The position numbers were made by a program, and so were the translations under genes. The notes under the pieces are model-generated. The model did not search any database. It was not told where the DNA came from and saw only the letters and a program-made list of their open reading frames with translations. Shown here piece after piece: positions 24,553-33,069 of a DNA stretch of 64,000 nt (its first letter is position 1; each line of letters starts with the position of its first letter). This DNA is from Verrucomicrobiales bacterium. Its GTDB lineage: Bacteria; Verrucomicrobiota; Verrucomicrobiia; Limisphaerales; UBA9464. The stretch lies in NCBI GenBank assembly GCA_027488845.1, contig JAIYBC010000066.1, positions 1-64,000 of the forward strand. Reading direction: 5' to 3'.

Positions 24553-26301
24553 ATGATTCCGCCGATGAGTCTGCTGCCGTTCGGCGAACTGCCTCCCTAT
24601 CGTTCCCGCCGCTTCCTTCCCGACGTGCTGGATCTCGGCAACTGGAGCGAGGTGGCGCCCCACTTCGACCGCATTGAGCTGGCCGTCGGGGCCTGCGAAA
24701 CCGTCGCGGACCTGGAACGGTGGATCGTGGATTCCGGGGAACTGGTGGCCGCCTTGGACGAGGAGCGTGCCCGGCGCTACATCGCCAAGACCTGCCACAC
24801 CGAGGACTCCTCGGCCGAGAAGTCGTATCTCGACTTCATCGAGCACATCGATCCCGCGCTCAAGCCACGGCTCTTCTCCCTGGCGCGGTTGTTCCTCGCC
24901 CATCCCTTGAGGTCCGCGCTTCCCAAGGAGCGATACGGCGTCTTCGACCGGGCGACCGCGTTGCAGGTGGAACTCTTCCGCGAGGAGAACATCCCGCTGG
25001 AGACCGAGGAGGCCCGTGTTGCCAACGAGTACACCAACATCAACGGCTCCCTCTTGGTCCGGTTTCGGGAAGAGGACAGGACCCTCGTCGCCATGTCGCG
25101 GTTCCAGGAAGAACCGGACCGCTCCGTCCGCGAGGAGGCCTGGCGTCTGGTGGCCGAACGTCGATTGCAGGAAGTGGATCGGATCGATGCCCTGTTCGAC
25201 CAGTTGCTGGAGGTCCGGGGCCGGATCGCACGGAATGCCGGATTCCAGGACTACGTGGGCTACGCCTTCCGATCGCGGGGCCGGTTCGACTACACCCCGG
25301 ACGACTGCCTCCGTTTCCATGACGCGATCGAGTCGGAGGTGATGCCTCTCCTACGTCGGCTCCAGTCCGACCGCAGGGCTTCCTTGGGTGTCGACCGGCT
25401 GCGTCCCTGGGACCTCGCGGTCGATCCGTTGAACCGGCCCCCGCTGCGTCCGTACTCGGACTGTTCGCGGCTGGAGTCCGGGACCCAGGAGATCTTCGAC
25501 CGTCTCGACCCGAATCTGTCCGAGGGATTCAAGACCCTCCGCGACCGGCGTCTGCTCGACCTTCAAAACCGGAAGGGCAAGGCCCCGGGCGGGTACCAAT
25601 ACACCCTGAGCGAGGCTCGGCTTCCGTTCATCTTCATGAACTCGGTCGGCCTCCAGCGCGACGTCGAGACGCTGCTGCACGAGGCTGGGCATGCATTCCA
25701 TGCGCTGGCCTGCCGTGGCGACGACATCCCTCTCCACCGTGAGCCGCCGATCGAGTTCTGCGAGGTCGCGTCGATGTCGATGGAACTGCTCGGTGCGGAC
25801 CATCTCGACGTCTTCTATCCGCCGGCGGACGTGATCCGCGCCAGGCGGGTCCATCTGGAAGGAGTGATCGGGGTATTCCCGTGGATCGCGACCATCGATG
25901 CCTTCCAGCATTGGCTTTATTCCCATCCCGGCCACTCCCACCAGGAGCGGCGGAACGCGTGGAACGAATTGATGGACCGTTTCGGCGGCGACGTGGACTG
26001 GACCGGGCACGAGTCGGCCCGGTCGCATCTCTGGCACAAGCAGCTCCATCTGTTCCTGCACCCGTTCTACTACGTCGAGTATGGGATCGCGCAGTTGGGG
26101 GCACTGCAGGTCTGGGCGAATTCCCGACGGGATTCCGGTTCCGCGCTTCAGCACTACCTGAAGGGACTGTCCCTCGGCGGTTCCAAGCCGCTGCCGGAAC
26201 TCTTCGAGGCGGCGGGTTGCCGCTTCGACTTCAGCCGTCAGACCGTTCGTCCTCTCGTGCAGTTGGTCGCCGAGGAATTGGAACGCCTCCCGGTTGGCTG
26301 A
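24553..26301 (+). CDS. M3-family zinc oligopeptidase (PepF-like)
   Basis: The 582-residue protein has the zinc motif HEAGH (His376, Glu377, His380), followed by EFCEVASMSME, which supplies the third ligand glutamate, and a C-terminal HPFYYVEYGIAQLGA helix typical of oligoendopeptidase F. There is no signal peptide, so it probably degrades short peptides in the cytosol. Length matches the family. ATG 24553 or ATG 24565 could be used. It converges on the alcohol dehydrogenase gene with a 10-bp gap. Confidence 0.9.
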   Translation: MIPPMSLLPFGELPPYRSRRFLPDVLDLGNWSEVAPHFDRIELAVGACETVADLERWIVDSGELVAALDEERARRYIAKTCHTEDSSAEKSYLDFIEHIDPALKPRLFSLARLFLAHPLRSALPKERYGVFDRATALQVELFREENIPLETEEARVANEYTNINGSLLVRFREEDRTLVAMSRFQEEPDRSVREEAWRLVAERRLQEVDRIDALFDQLLEVRGRIARNAGFQDYVGYAFRSRGRFDYTPDDCLRFHDAIESEVMPLLRRLQSDRRASLGVDRLRPWDLAVDPLNRPPLRPYSDCSRLESGTQEIFDRLDPNLSEGFKTLRDRRLLDLQNRKGKAPGGYQYTLSEARLPFIFMNSVGLQRDVETLLHEAGHAFHALACRGDDIPLHREPPIEFCEVASMSMELLGADHLDVFYPPADVIRARRVHLEGVIGVFPWIATIDAFQHWLYSHPGHSHQERRNAWNELMDRFGGDVDWTGHESARSHLWHKQLHLFLHPFYYVEYGIAQLGALQVWANSRRDSGSALQHYLKGLSLGGSKPLPELFEAAGCRFDFSRQTVRPLVQLVAEELERLPVG

Positions 26302-26311
26302 GTTCTCAGGT

Positions 26312-27469
26312 TCACCAGGCCGCGTCCAAGACCTCGCGGATCCCCAAGGGCCCGAGGCGCACGGGATTCCCCTTCATGCTGCTGGCGGCCTCCGCCTTGG
26401 GGACGAGTTCCCCGAAGGACTCCCGCGTCACGCCGAGGTCGCGAAGCCTTGGGATGCCCAGCCGTCCGACCATCTCGGCGAGCCATCGTGCGCCATCCGC
26501 GCTGTCCGCGCCGGGGTTTCCGGTCAACAACTGGGCCGCCTCACGGTACCGCGACAGGCGGTTGTCCGGATCCCCTTCGCTGGCGAGTGCCGCGCAGTTC
26601 GCCACCCAGACCGGGACGAGCAAGGCGGCGCACAGGGTTCCATGCGGGATGTCCGACATGCCGCCGAGCGGTCCTGCGATCCCGTGGACCGCACCCAGCC
26701 CCGAGTTGGCGAGGACCATCCCGCTGAAGAGCGCCGCGAGCGCCATCTCGGAACGGGCCTCGAGGTCTCCCGGTTTCCCGCAGACGAGCCCCAGGTTGCG
26801 CGCAATGCGCGGCAGGCCATCACGGCAGAGGGCGTCGGTCATGGGATTCGACCGGATGCCGACGAACGGCTCCAGCAACTGGGTCAGTGCGTCGAGGCCG
26901 GTGGATGCCGTCACCGAGGCGGGCAACGAGAGCGAGAGAGAAGGATCGACGATGGCGGCTGCGGGCAGCATCCAGGGGCTGCGGAGACTGACCTTGACCC
27001 GGTGTTCCGGGGATCCGAGGACTGCGTTCCGGGTCACTTCGGCGCCGGTTCCAGCGGTGGTGGGGATGGCGATGAAGGGAAGCGGCCTCGCGCGCAGGGG
27101 AAGTCCACGTCCCACCACCTCCAGGAAGTCGAACGGATCCCCGGCGTTGGTCGCGAGGGCGGCGACGGCCTTGCCGGCATCGATTGTGGCCCCGCCACCG
27201 CAGGCGAACACCCAGCGGGATCCGGAGGCCTCCGCCTGCTCGGAGCCTTGGACGACCGCGGAGACCGTCGGTTCGCCGACGTTCCGCCATTCCGTCCACG
27301 TCCTGCCAGCCTGCCGCAACGCCCGCCGGACGGATTCGGCCCGCTCGGGATCCCGACCGGTGACCAGGAAACCCGGTCCGGGAACGTCCGAGATCTCCTC
27401 AGCCAGCCTGGCGACCGTGCCGGGGCCGAAGCGGACCCGGGTGGCGGTGGCGAACTCGAAGGGATTCAT
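26312..27469 (-). CDS. Iron-containing alcohol dehydrogenase family
   Basis: The 385-residue protein belongs to the group III metal-dependent alcohol dehydrogenases: NAD(P)-binding stretch [14 protein letters not shown], then [12 protein letters not shown], then [10 protein letters not shown] and [11 protein letters not shown]. By alignment to FucO-type enzymes the metal ligands should be Asp193, residue 197, His262 and His276; residue 197 is Gln instead of the usual His. It should oxidise an alcohol or reduce an aldehyde or keto group. Its ATG at 27469 overlaps the stop of the ABM gene by 4 bp. It is the last gene of a four-gene operon. Confidence 0.85.
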   Translation of the reverse strand: MNPFEFATATRVRFGPGTVARLAEEISDVPGPGFLVTGRDPERAESVRRALRQAGRTWTEWRNVGEPTVSAVVQGSEQAEASGSRWVFACGGGATIDAGKAVAALATNAGDPFDFLEVVGRGLPLRARPLPFIAIPTTAGTGAEVTRNAVLGSPEHRVKVSLRSPWMLPAAAIVDPSLSLSLPASVTASTGLDALTQLLEPFVGIRSNPMTDALCRDGLPRIARNLGLVCGKPGDLEARSEMALAALFSGMVLANSGLGAVHGIAGPLGGMSDIPHGTLCAALLVPVWVANCAALASEGDPDNRLSRYREAAQLLTGNPGADSADGARWLAEMVGRLGIPRLRDLGVTRESFGELVPKAEAASSMKGNPVRLGPLGIREVLDAAW

Positions 27470-27762
27470 CCGGGCACATGGACGCCGGAGCACCGGACGC
27501 TCGTCCGCGGTTCGGCCATCATCGGGGCGACCGCGTCGCGCCAGGCCAGGTAGTGCGGCGTTTCCTTGTGCCGCGCCGGGGCCTCGGGATCCCTGTAGGC
27601 CTCGATGAGGACGAAGCGGTTCGGATCGGAGTCGAGACGGAGGACGTCGAATCGGGCAATCCCCGGCTCCTTGAGCGACTCGGTGGCGTTGGTCCGGGTG
27701 GCGAGGATGAAGTCCTCCACATGTTCGGGTTTCACGTGGACCTGGACTTGGACGACGAGCAT
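27466..27762 (-). CDS. ABM-domain (quinol monooxygenase / LsrG-like) protein
   Basis: The 98-residue protein starts [19 protein letters not shown] and continues with [19 protein letters not shown] and [12 protein letters not shown], the standard antibiotic-biosynthesis-monooxygenase fold. Relatives are cofactor-free monooxygenases (YgiN) or the AI-2-processing LsrG; the substrate cannot be told from sequence. It lies 13 bp after the PLP enzyme and overlaps the alcohol dehydrogenase start by 4 bp, so it should belong to the same pathway. Confidence 0.8.
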   Translation of the reverse strand: MLVVQVQVHVKPEHVEDFILATRTNATESLKEPGIARFDVLRLDSDPNRFVLIEAYRDPEAPARHKETPHYLAWRDAVAPMMAEPRTSVRCSGVHVPG

Positions 27763-27775
27763 GGGGGAGGGGGGG

Positions 27776-28900
27776 TCAGAAGCGGAGGCGACGGGCACGG
27801 GCGGTCACGGACCACGACGTGGAGGCAACGGAGTCCCGCACCACCAGGATTTCCGAGTGCAATGCGACGGTCGGGCAGACGTGCCATGGCAGCGCGTGCA
27901 ACGTGTCTCCGACCGACAGGTTCTCGGCTGCCGGACTTTCGACGACGAGATGTTCCTCGCTGTGGGAAACGAAGGTGACCGGGTTGAGGTCGAGGAACAG
28001 CACCCTGGGTTGCGGCATCTCCGACGCGACCGCCTTGTGACCGAGGTCGAGACAGAGGCGGTTGGAAGCCGGCTTGGAAACCACACGGGTCAGCAGGACG
28101 ACGGCGGGTTCGAAGGGCAGGTCGGGCAGCTTGGCGGCGTATCCGGCATCCCAGAAGACGGTCGTGCCGGGGCTCAACGAGACCCGTTTGCGGCGGGCGT
28201 GGATCCCGAAGGTCGGGGATCCGCCGGCGATGACCTCGATTGGTCGCGCGAGCGAGGACTCCAGCCGCGATCGCAAGGCGGCCACCGGTTCGAAGGCGCG
28301 ATCACAGGCCAAGGTCCTCTCGGCCGGATCCGAAATCCCGAGATGGCCGTCATAGGCATGGAGTCCGACCAGTCCAAGCGATCCCGATTCCGCGATCAAC
28401 AGGGCGAGCGCCTCGGCCGACGCATCGGCGGCGATACCGGTTCGGCCCTGCCCGACATCGAGGTCGATGAAGGCCCCCAGCGGCGCTAGGGCTGGCGTTC
28501 CGAAGCCGGCCTCCTTGGCCGACCTTGCGAGGGCCTGCGCCGTCGAGGCGTTGTCCAAGATGACGGAGAACCGTATCCCGGGGTGGGCCTTCGCGAGTTC
28601 GAGGATTCGGGCCTGCTGTGGTCCGACCGGTTGTAGGGCGACGAGGATTCCTTGGACGCCTTCCACACCGGCCAGCATCTCGGCCTCGGCCACGGTGGCG
28701 CACTTGAATGAGGAGATTCCCAGATCGACCTGCATCCGGACCAGCGGACCGAGCTTGTGCGTCTTGACGTGTGGCCAAAGCCGGGAGGGATCCCCGGCGA
28801 TCGTGAGCATCCGTCGAAGGTTCCTTTCGACCCGCTCGAGGTGCAGGAAAAGCGAAGGCGACGGGAGCGTCGACTCGTCTCGGACCTGGAACCATTCCAT
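27776..28900 (-). CDS. Metal-activated PLP enzyme, D-serine dehydratase / D-threonine aldolase family
   Basis: The 374-residue protein has an alanine-racemase-like N-terminal barrel with the PLP lysine in HVKTHK (Lys46) and a C-terminal beta domain with a metal site in PWHVCPTV (His340, Cys342). In this family a His-x-Cys pair is known from D-serine dehydratase and D-threo-3-hydroxyaspartate dehydratase, while D-threonine aldolases have His-x-Asp. This favours a dehydratase that makes a 2-oxo acid and ammonia through an enamine. The stop of ridA lies 2 bp upstream of its ATG, which fits since RidA hydrolyses such enamines. The substrate is inferred, not shown. Confidence 0.8.
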   Translation of the reverse strand: MEWFQVRDESTLPSPSLFLHLERVERNLRRMLTIAGDPSRLWPHVKTHKLGPLVRMQVDLGISSFKCATVAEAEMLAGVEGVQGILVALQPVGPQQARILELAKAHPGIRFSVILDNASTAQALARSAKEAGFGTPALAPLGAFIDLDVGQGRTGIAADASAEALALLIAESGSLGLVGLHAYDGHLGISDPAERTLACDRAFEPVAALRSRLESSLARPIEVIAGGSPTFGIHARRKRVSLSPGTTVFWDAGYAAKLPDLPFEPAVVLLTRVVSKPASNRLCLDLGHKAVASEMPQPRVLFLDLNPVTFVSHSEEHLVVESPAAENLSVGDTLHALPWHVCPTVALHSEILVVRDSVASTSWSVTARARRLRF

Positions 28901-28902
28901 GG

Positions 28903-29364
28903 TCAGGCGAGTTCGAAGATGACCTCGATCTCCACGGCGATGTTGCCGGGGAGCGGTCCCATGCCGACGGCGCTCCGGGCTCCGATTCCGTTCTCGGCTC
29001 CCCAGATGTCGGCGAAGAGCTCGGAGCAACCGTTGACGACCTTGGGGTGGTCGTAGAAGTCGGGGGCGCTGTTGACCATCCCGAGGACCTTCACGACGCG
29101 ACGGACACGGTCGAGCGAACCGAGTTGTGAGCGCAGTGTGGCGAGGATCGCCAATCCGACCTGCCGGGCGGCCAGCTTGGCGGCATCGAGGTCAAGGTCC
29201 TTGCCGACGACTCCGGTGATGAGCGTCCCGTCGGTGCGGACCGGGCCGTGGCCCGAGACGTAGGCGGCCTGGCCGAAGACGACGAGAGGTCTGTAGACGG
29301 CGACCGGCTTGGGAGCGGGCGGCAGTTCCAGACCGAGTTCCTTGAGACGGGATTCCGGAGTCAT
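28903..29364 (-). CDS. RidA-family enamine/imine deaminase
   Basis: The 153-residue protein has RidA/YjgF features (VYRPLVVFGQAAYVSGHGPV, VNSAPDFYDHPKVVNG, GARSAVGMGPLPGNIAVEIE). It is longer than classical RidA (about 128) and resembles the subgroup with a CxxxF-to-NGCSELFAD variation. The conserved catalytic Arg is likely in IGARSAVG. RidA proteins hydrolyse reactive 2-aminoacrylate-type intermediates released by PLP dehydratases. It is the first gene of the operon and is 2 bp from the PLP enzyme, which supports a direct functional link. Confidence 0.88.
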   Translation of the reverse strand: MTPESRLKELGLELPPAPKPVAVYRPLVVFGQAAYVSGHGPVRTDGTLITGVVGKDLDLDAAKLAARQVGLAILATLRSQLGSLDRVRRVVKVLGMVNSAPDFYDHPKVVNGCSELFADIWGAENGIGARSAVGMGPLPGNIAVEIEVIFELA

Positions 29365-29435
29365 GTCAGGCCTCCAAAATCCGGAGAGCAGCCCTGCTGC
29401 TCAATCTCGAAATGGCCGGGGCGGGAAGCCGCCGG

Positions 29436-29867
29436 TCAGCGGGAGGGCCAGATCTGGTATAGGACCAGATACACGAGCACTCCCGTGATCGAGACATACA
29501 TCCAAATGGGCCACGTCCAGCGGGCGATCCTGCGGTGGCTCTCGAGTTCGCCCCGGCTGGCGCGGCGCATGGTGAGGATGGCGAGGGGCGGAACCGCTGC
29601 CGCCAGGAGGATGTGGCTGAAGAGCATCACATAGTAGGGAATGCGGAGCGCGTCCGGGCCTTGGAACCGGGTGTGGACGGCCTTCACCTGCCATTTGTGA
29701 AACAGATAGAGCAGCAGGAAGACGCAGGAGACGGTGAACGCGGAGACCATGCAGCGACGATGGGCCTCCTTGCGGCCGGAACGGATGAAGACAAGTCCGG
29801 CGAGCAGCAGCATCGCCGAGAAGCCGTTCAGGCAGGCGTTGACCAATGGAAGTTGAGAGACGTTCAT
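29436..29867 (-). CDS. DUF420 membrane protein
   Basis: The 143-residue protein has four membrane helices (NGFSAMLLLAGLVFI, AFTVSCVFLLLYLFHKW, VMLFSHILLAAAVPPLAIL, IWMYVSITGVLVYLVLY) with conserved histidines (LFHKW, SHILL). DUF420 proteins are often encoded with cytochrome oxidase genes and are related to CtaM-like assembly factors. It is the last gene of the oxidase locus, 5 bp after SCO. A 6-bp hairpin at 29386-29402 follows the stop and may be a weak terminator. Confidence 0.8.
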   Translation of the reverse strand: MNVSQLPLVNACLNGFSAMLLLAGLVFIRSGRKEAHRRCMVSAFTVSCVFLLLYLFHKWQVKAVHTRFQGPDALRIPYYVMLFSHILLAAAVPPLAILTMRRASRGELESHRRIARWTWPIWMYVSITGVLVYLVLYQIWPSR

Positions 29868-29872
29868 GACAC

Positions 29873-30490
29873 TCAGGGTGCGAATCGGAGGGATTTGACG
29901 ATCCGGAGGACATCCTCCTCGGCGTTGGGGGCCTCGCCCTGCACCACCGCACGCACCCTGCCACGGCGATCCAGGATCGCAAAGACCGGTGAGTGGATGA
30001 AGAGATCCTCGAGCTTGCCGCCGGGATTCCCGGACTCGATGACGGTGAACTTCAGGTCCTCGATGGCGAGTCGGTAGAGGTCCTTCTTGGGTCCGGTCAG
30101 GAACCACCATTTCGAAGGGTCGGCTTCATACTGGCTTCCGTAGCGGGCCAAGACCTGGGGGGTGTCGTATTCGGGATCCGCGGTCAAGGAAAGGAGCCGG
30201 ACTCCTCCCGGAATGCCTGCCTGGATGCGTTGCATCTGGGAGGAGAGCTTCCGGCATTGGGTGGGGCACCGGGAGAAGACGACGTTCGCCACGCAGATGC
30301 TTCCGCGGAGCGACCCGAGTTGGACGGGCTCGGCGAGTTGGTTGGTCAGGGAGAATGGCTTCAACTCGCTGATCACCGGAAGCCTTGGGCGGAAGGTGGC
30401 CGAGGCGAAGGCACCGCACACGATGGCGATGCCGGCGACCAGCACGCCCCAGAGCAGGCGTTCGATCCGTTGACGGCTGATGGGAAGCAT
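29873..30490 (-). CDS. SCO1/SenC-type copper chaperone
   Basis: The 205-residue protein has an N-terminal membrane anchor (LLWGVLVAGIAIVCGAF) and a thioredoxin-like domain. Copper ligands are Cys75 and Cys79 in CPTQC and His166 in FIHSPVF. It delivers copper to the CuA site of subunit II. Upstream bases hold a terminator-like hairpin whose U-tract ends 2 bases before the ATG, so no ordinary ribosome-binding site is present (see findings). Confidence 0.92.
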   Translation of the reverse strand: MLPISRQRIERLLWGVLVAGIAIVCGAFASATFRPRLPVISELKPFSLTNQLAEPVQLGSLRGSICVANVVFSRCPTQCRKLSSQMQRIQAGIPGGVRLLSLTADPEYDTPQVLARYGSQYEADPSKWWFLTGPKKDLYRLAIEDLKFTVIESGNPGGKLEDLFIHSPVFAILDRRGRVRAVVQGEAPNAEEDVLRIVKSLRFAP

Positions 30491-30492
30491 CG

Positions 30493-30534
30493 AAAAAAGC
30501 AGACCGGCCAGCGGAGGAACTCCGAAGGCCGGTC
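30493..30534 (-). terminator. Terminator-like hairpin abutting the SCO start
   Basis: On the minus strand an 8-bp outer stem (GACCGGCC / GGCCGGTC) and a 5-bp inner stem (CGGAG / CTCCG) form a 33-base compound hairpin at 30502-30534, followed by TGC and six T (30493-30498). It lies 22 bp past the coxB stop. Only two bases separate the T-run from the SCO ATG. Confidence 0.75.
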
Positions 30535-30556
30535 CGGAATCGGGGTCTGCGGATTT

Positions 30557-31330
30557 CTACTCGAAACTTCCGCCGCCGCCAGCCTTGGACTTCTCGGCGT
30601 ACCATTTGTCGTAGTCCTCTTGGGAAACGACCTTGAAGACACCCTTCATCGAGGAGTGTCCGTTGCCGCAGAGCTGGGCGCAGGTGATGGTGTAGTCCCC
30701 GATCTTGTTCGGGGTGAAATGCACCGGGATCGAGAGACCGGGGATCGCGTCCTGGGTCACGCGCATGCTGGGGACCTTGAAGCAGTGGATCACGTCCATG
30801 CTGGAGATCAGCGCGATCACTGGGCGATTGACCGGCAGAAGAAACGCCTCGGTCACCACGGCGACGTCGTCCTTGGCCGCCGGGTCACCGTTGATGTCCA
30901 AGCCGAACGGGTTGGAGCGGTCGGCGAACTTGACGTCCTGTTTACCCCATTGGTTGTCGACGCCGGGGAAGTGGGCCGCCCAAGCGAACTGCTGGGCCAT
31001 GACCTGGACTTCGACCGGCTTCTCCTCGGGTTTTGGGGGATTGTCGACGGCCTTGGCCCAAAGGGGCACCGCCAAGCCGATCAGAAGCACGGCTTCGACG
31101 CCGGCGACACCGATCTCGAGGTAGGTCGAGGTGTGGCTGCGGGCGCCGACGTAGTCGGCCGTGGGATTCGCGCCTTTGCGGAATCGGAAGATCACGTAGA
31201 GGAAGTAGCCCAACCAGCCGACGAACAGGGCCGCCATCAGCAGATGGACATAGAGGATCAGTTCGTCGATGCCTTTGGCGTGGTTGGCCGCCGCTTCGGG
31301 CATGCCGAGTAGTTGGAGGACGGAGGTCAT
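30557..31330 (-). CDS. coxB: Cytochrome c oxidase subunit II
   Basis: The 257-residue protein has two membrane helices (LILYVHLLMAALFVGWLGYF; LEIGVAGVEAVLLIGLAVPLW) and a cupredoxin domain with a complete CuA site: His182, Cys217, Cys221, His225 and Met228 (CAQLCGNGHSSM). The usual Glu between the cysteines is Gln. There is no C-terminal heme c domain, so it is an aa3-type rather than caa3-type enzyme. ATG 31330 was chosen because the first helix follows at a normal distance. It lies 5 bp after the small gene at 31336. Confidence 0.93.
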   Translation of the reverse strand: MTSVLQLLGMPEAAANHAKGIDELILYVHLLMAALFVGWLGYFLYVIFRFRKGANPTADYVGARSHTSTYLEIGVAGVEAVLLIGLAVPLWAKAVDNPPKPEEKPVEVQVMAQQFAWAAHFPGVDNQWGKQDVKFADRSNPFGLDINGDPAAKDDVAVVTEAFLLPVNRPVIALISSMDVIHCFKVPSMRVTQDAIPGLSIPVHFTPNKIGDYTITCAQLCGNGHSSMKGVFKVVSQEDYDKWYAEKSKAGGGGSFE

Positions 31331-31335
31331 TGGAA

Positions 31336-31599
31336 TCAGTGAGAGGAAGGGGAGGGATTGCCGGATTTGTCGGTCGGTTCCGCGACGGATTCCTCCGTCT
31401 GGCGGGCACGGCGTGCGATGAAGACGAAGAAGGATCCGAAGGCGACCCAAGCGAGGATCACGAAGGCAAGCATCACGAAGATGCCCGCATTCATTCCCTG
31501 CGCCAGGGGAGCGTCGGTCTTGCCGAAACAGGAGGCACAGGCCGAGAGCTTCCCGAGAGGGAAGAGCGCGGCGATGGTCAGGACTAAGCCTCGTTTCAC
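31336..31599 (-). CDS. Small membrane protein of the oxidase operon
   Basis: The 87-residue protein has a signal-like N-terminal segment with a CASC pair (Cys21, Cys24), one membrane helix (GIFVMLAFVILAWVAFGSFF) and a hydrophilic tail. It overlaps the upstream gene by 4 bp and lies 5 bp before coxB. I do not recognise the family; a role in oxidase assembly is inferred only from its place. The CxxC pair could bind metal or heme. Confidence 0.6.
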   Translation of the reverse strand: MKRGLVLTIAALFPLGKLSACASCFGKTDAPLAQGMNAGIFVMLAFVILAWVAFGSFFVFIARRARQTEESVAEPTDKSGNPSPSSH

Positions 31600-31802
31600 A
31601 GGTAGCTGATGTTCTTCAGTTTCCGGAGGAAGTAACGCCCGTAGAAGGCCAGTGCCATGATGGCCACGAAAGCGCCGACACTTCCGGCGAGATCAGTGGA
31701 CGAACCGGACTCGCGGTAGTTCTGGTAGCTCCAAGCGGACAAGAAGGCCATCAGGAGAACCGAGGCGGCGACGAACACCACATGGAAGGCTTTAAGGGAC
31801 AT
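31596..31802 (-). CDS. Tiny two-helix membrane protein
   Basis: The 68-residue protein has two predicted membrane helices (VVFVAASVLLMAFLSAW; VGAFVAIMALAFYGRYF). It overlaps coxD by 11 bp and the next gene by 4 bp, so expression is probably coupled. It may be a small structural subunit of the oxidase or an assembly factor; no family was recognised. Confidence 0.55.
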   Translation of the reverse strand: MSLKAFHVVFVAASVLLMAFLSAWSYQNYRESGSSTDLAGSVGAFVAIMALAFYGRYFLRKLKNISYL

Positions 31803-32154
31803 AGACGGTCTTCATCAGGGTGTTCTTCGGGGTGTCGTGCGTGCCCCAGAGGGTCAGTCCCATGAGTCCGGTGAAGAAGATCGCGGAGATCACGAGGAGG
31901 CTGTAGACCAGCTTCTTCTCCGACATGAGATGCATGAAGTAGGCGGCCACCAGGAACGCCTTGATCGAGGCGATGAAGAGGGCGACGCCGACCGTGACCG
32001 CCATGCTGCTGAAGTCCACGTAGTACATCAGGACCGTGATGACCGTCCCGAGCAACAAGGCCCCGAAGATGATCAGGTAGGTCTTGATGTGGGACGCGAT
32101 GTCATGGTCGTGGTCGTCGTGGGACGCGGCCGCGTTGTGGGATTGTTCGCTCAT
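31792..32154 (-). CDS. coxD: Cytochrome c oxidase subunit IV (prokaryotic type)
   Basis: The 120-residue protein has three membrane helices (YLIIFGALLLGTVITVLMYY; VGVALFIASIKAFLVAAYFMHL; LLVISAIFFTGLMGLTLW), matching the prokaryotic COX4 family. Its N-terminus is histidine-rich (SHDDHDHDIASH). It stabilises the oxidase core. It follows coxC by 21 bp and overlaps the next gene. Confidence 0.85.
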   Translation of the reverse strand: MSEQSHNAAASHDDHDHDIASHIKTYLIIFGALLLGTVITVLMYYVDFSSMAVTVGVALFIASIKAFLVAAYFMHLMSEKKLVYSLLVISAIFFTGLMGLTLWGTHDTPKNTLMKTVYVP

Positions 32155-32175
32155 GGATGAAGGGGGAGTGGAAGG

Positions 32176-33033
32176 TCAGAGCAGGTAGACGACGGGGAAA
32201 AGGAAGATCCAGACGAGATCGACGAAGTGCCAGAAAAGGCCCCCAACCTCGATGCGGTTGGTGAACTGTTCCGGATTGGTCTTCCACATCTTGGCTCCCG
32301 GGAAGGCGAAGTACGCCAAAACCAACGCGCCGCCGAGAACGTGGAGTCCATGGAGGGCGGTGATCAGGAAGTAGACCGCGAAGAACGGATGGGTGGCCGG
32401 GGTGTAGGAACCGAGGAACGCGATGTCCGAGGTGGCGATCTTCTGCTTCGCGTGGTCATGGGAAGCACCCTCGACATGCTTCACATGGCCGTGGATATCC
32501 CGGGCGGGATCGACCGCGATCTCGATGTGCTCGACCTTCTCGGCCTCAAGGCGTCCGAGGTTCCACTGGTCGGCGAAGTTCCAGAAGCCTGGGTGCTTGC
32601 CGTTGACTTCGAGGTGTCCAGTGACGGCCTTGCCGTCCTTGAGCCGGACGACGTAGTGCGAGAACTTGTCGTTGTATTCGAACGACTTGATCCCGAGGAA
32701 CGCGAAGGCGCAGAGGACGGTGACCACCATCAGCCAACGGAAGCGGGCGAAGTTGTTCATCTTCAGGGCCGCCCATGCCAGGACCACGGTGACCGAAGAG
32801 GTGATCAACACCGCGGTGTTGAAGGTGCCGATGGGGATGTTCAGCAGCCCGCGGGGCCACGCGAGGGCTACGTCGGGCCAGAAACCATCCGGTGCGCTGA
32901 CCCGAAGGAGGATGTAGGCCGAGAACAGGGCTCCGAAGAGCATGATCTCAGAGGCGAGGAAGAGCCAGATGCCGACCTTCGCATTGTAGAGCCCGGTATC
33001 CGGCCGGGCTTTGTACGTGTAGGGGATTTCCAT
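32176..33033 (-). CDS. coxC: Cytochrome c oxidase subunit III with inserted loop
   Basis: The 285-residue protein has five membrane helices. Conserved family stretches are WLFLASEIMLFGALFSAYI near the N-terminus and LHGLHVLGGALVLAY, GGLFWHFVDLVWIFLFPVVY at the end. Between helices 3 and 4 lies a hydrophilic insertion of about 100 residues (about 120-220) with a histidine cluster (DIHGHVKHVEGASHDHAK) that is absent from ordinary subunit III. It lies 36 bp after coxA. Confidence 0.92.
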   Translation of the reverse strand: MEIPYTYKARPDTGLYNAKVGIWLFLASEIMLFGALFSAYILLRVSAPDGFWPDVALAWPRGLLNIPIGTFNTAVLITSSVTVVLAWAALKMNNFARFRWLMVVTVLCAFAFLGIKSFEYNDKFSHYVVRLKDGKAVTGHLEVNGKHPGFWNFADQWNLGRLEAEKVEHIEIAVDPARDIHGHVKHVEGASHDHAKQKIATSDIAFLGSYTPATHPFFAVYFLITALHGLHVLGGALVLAYFAFPGAKMWKTNPEQFTNRIEVGGLFWHFVDLVWIFLFPVVYLL

Positions 33034-33069
33034 TGTGCTGTTGAATCGGGGTGGGTTGGCGCCTGGAGA

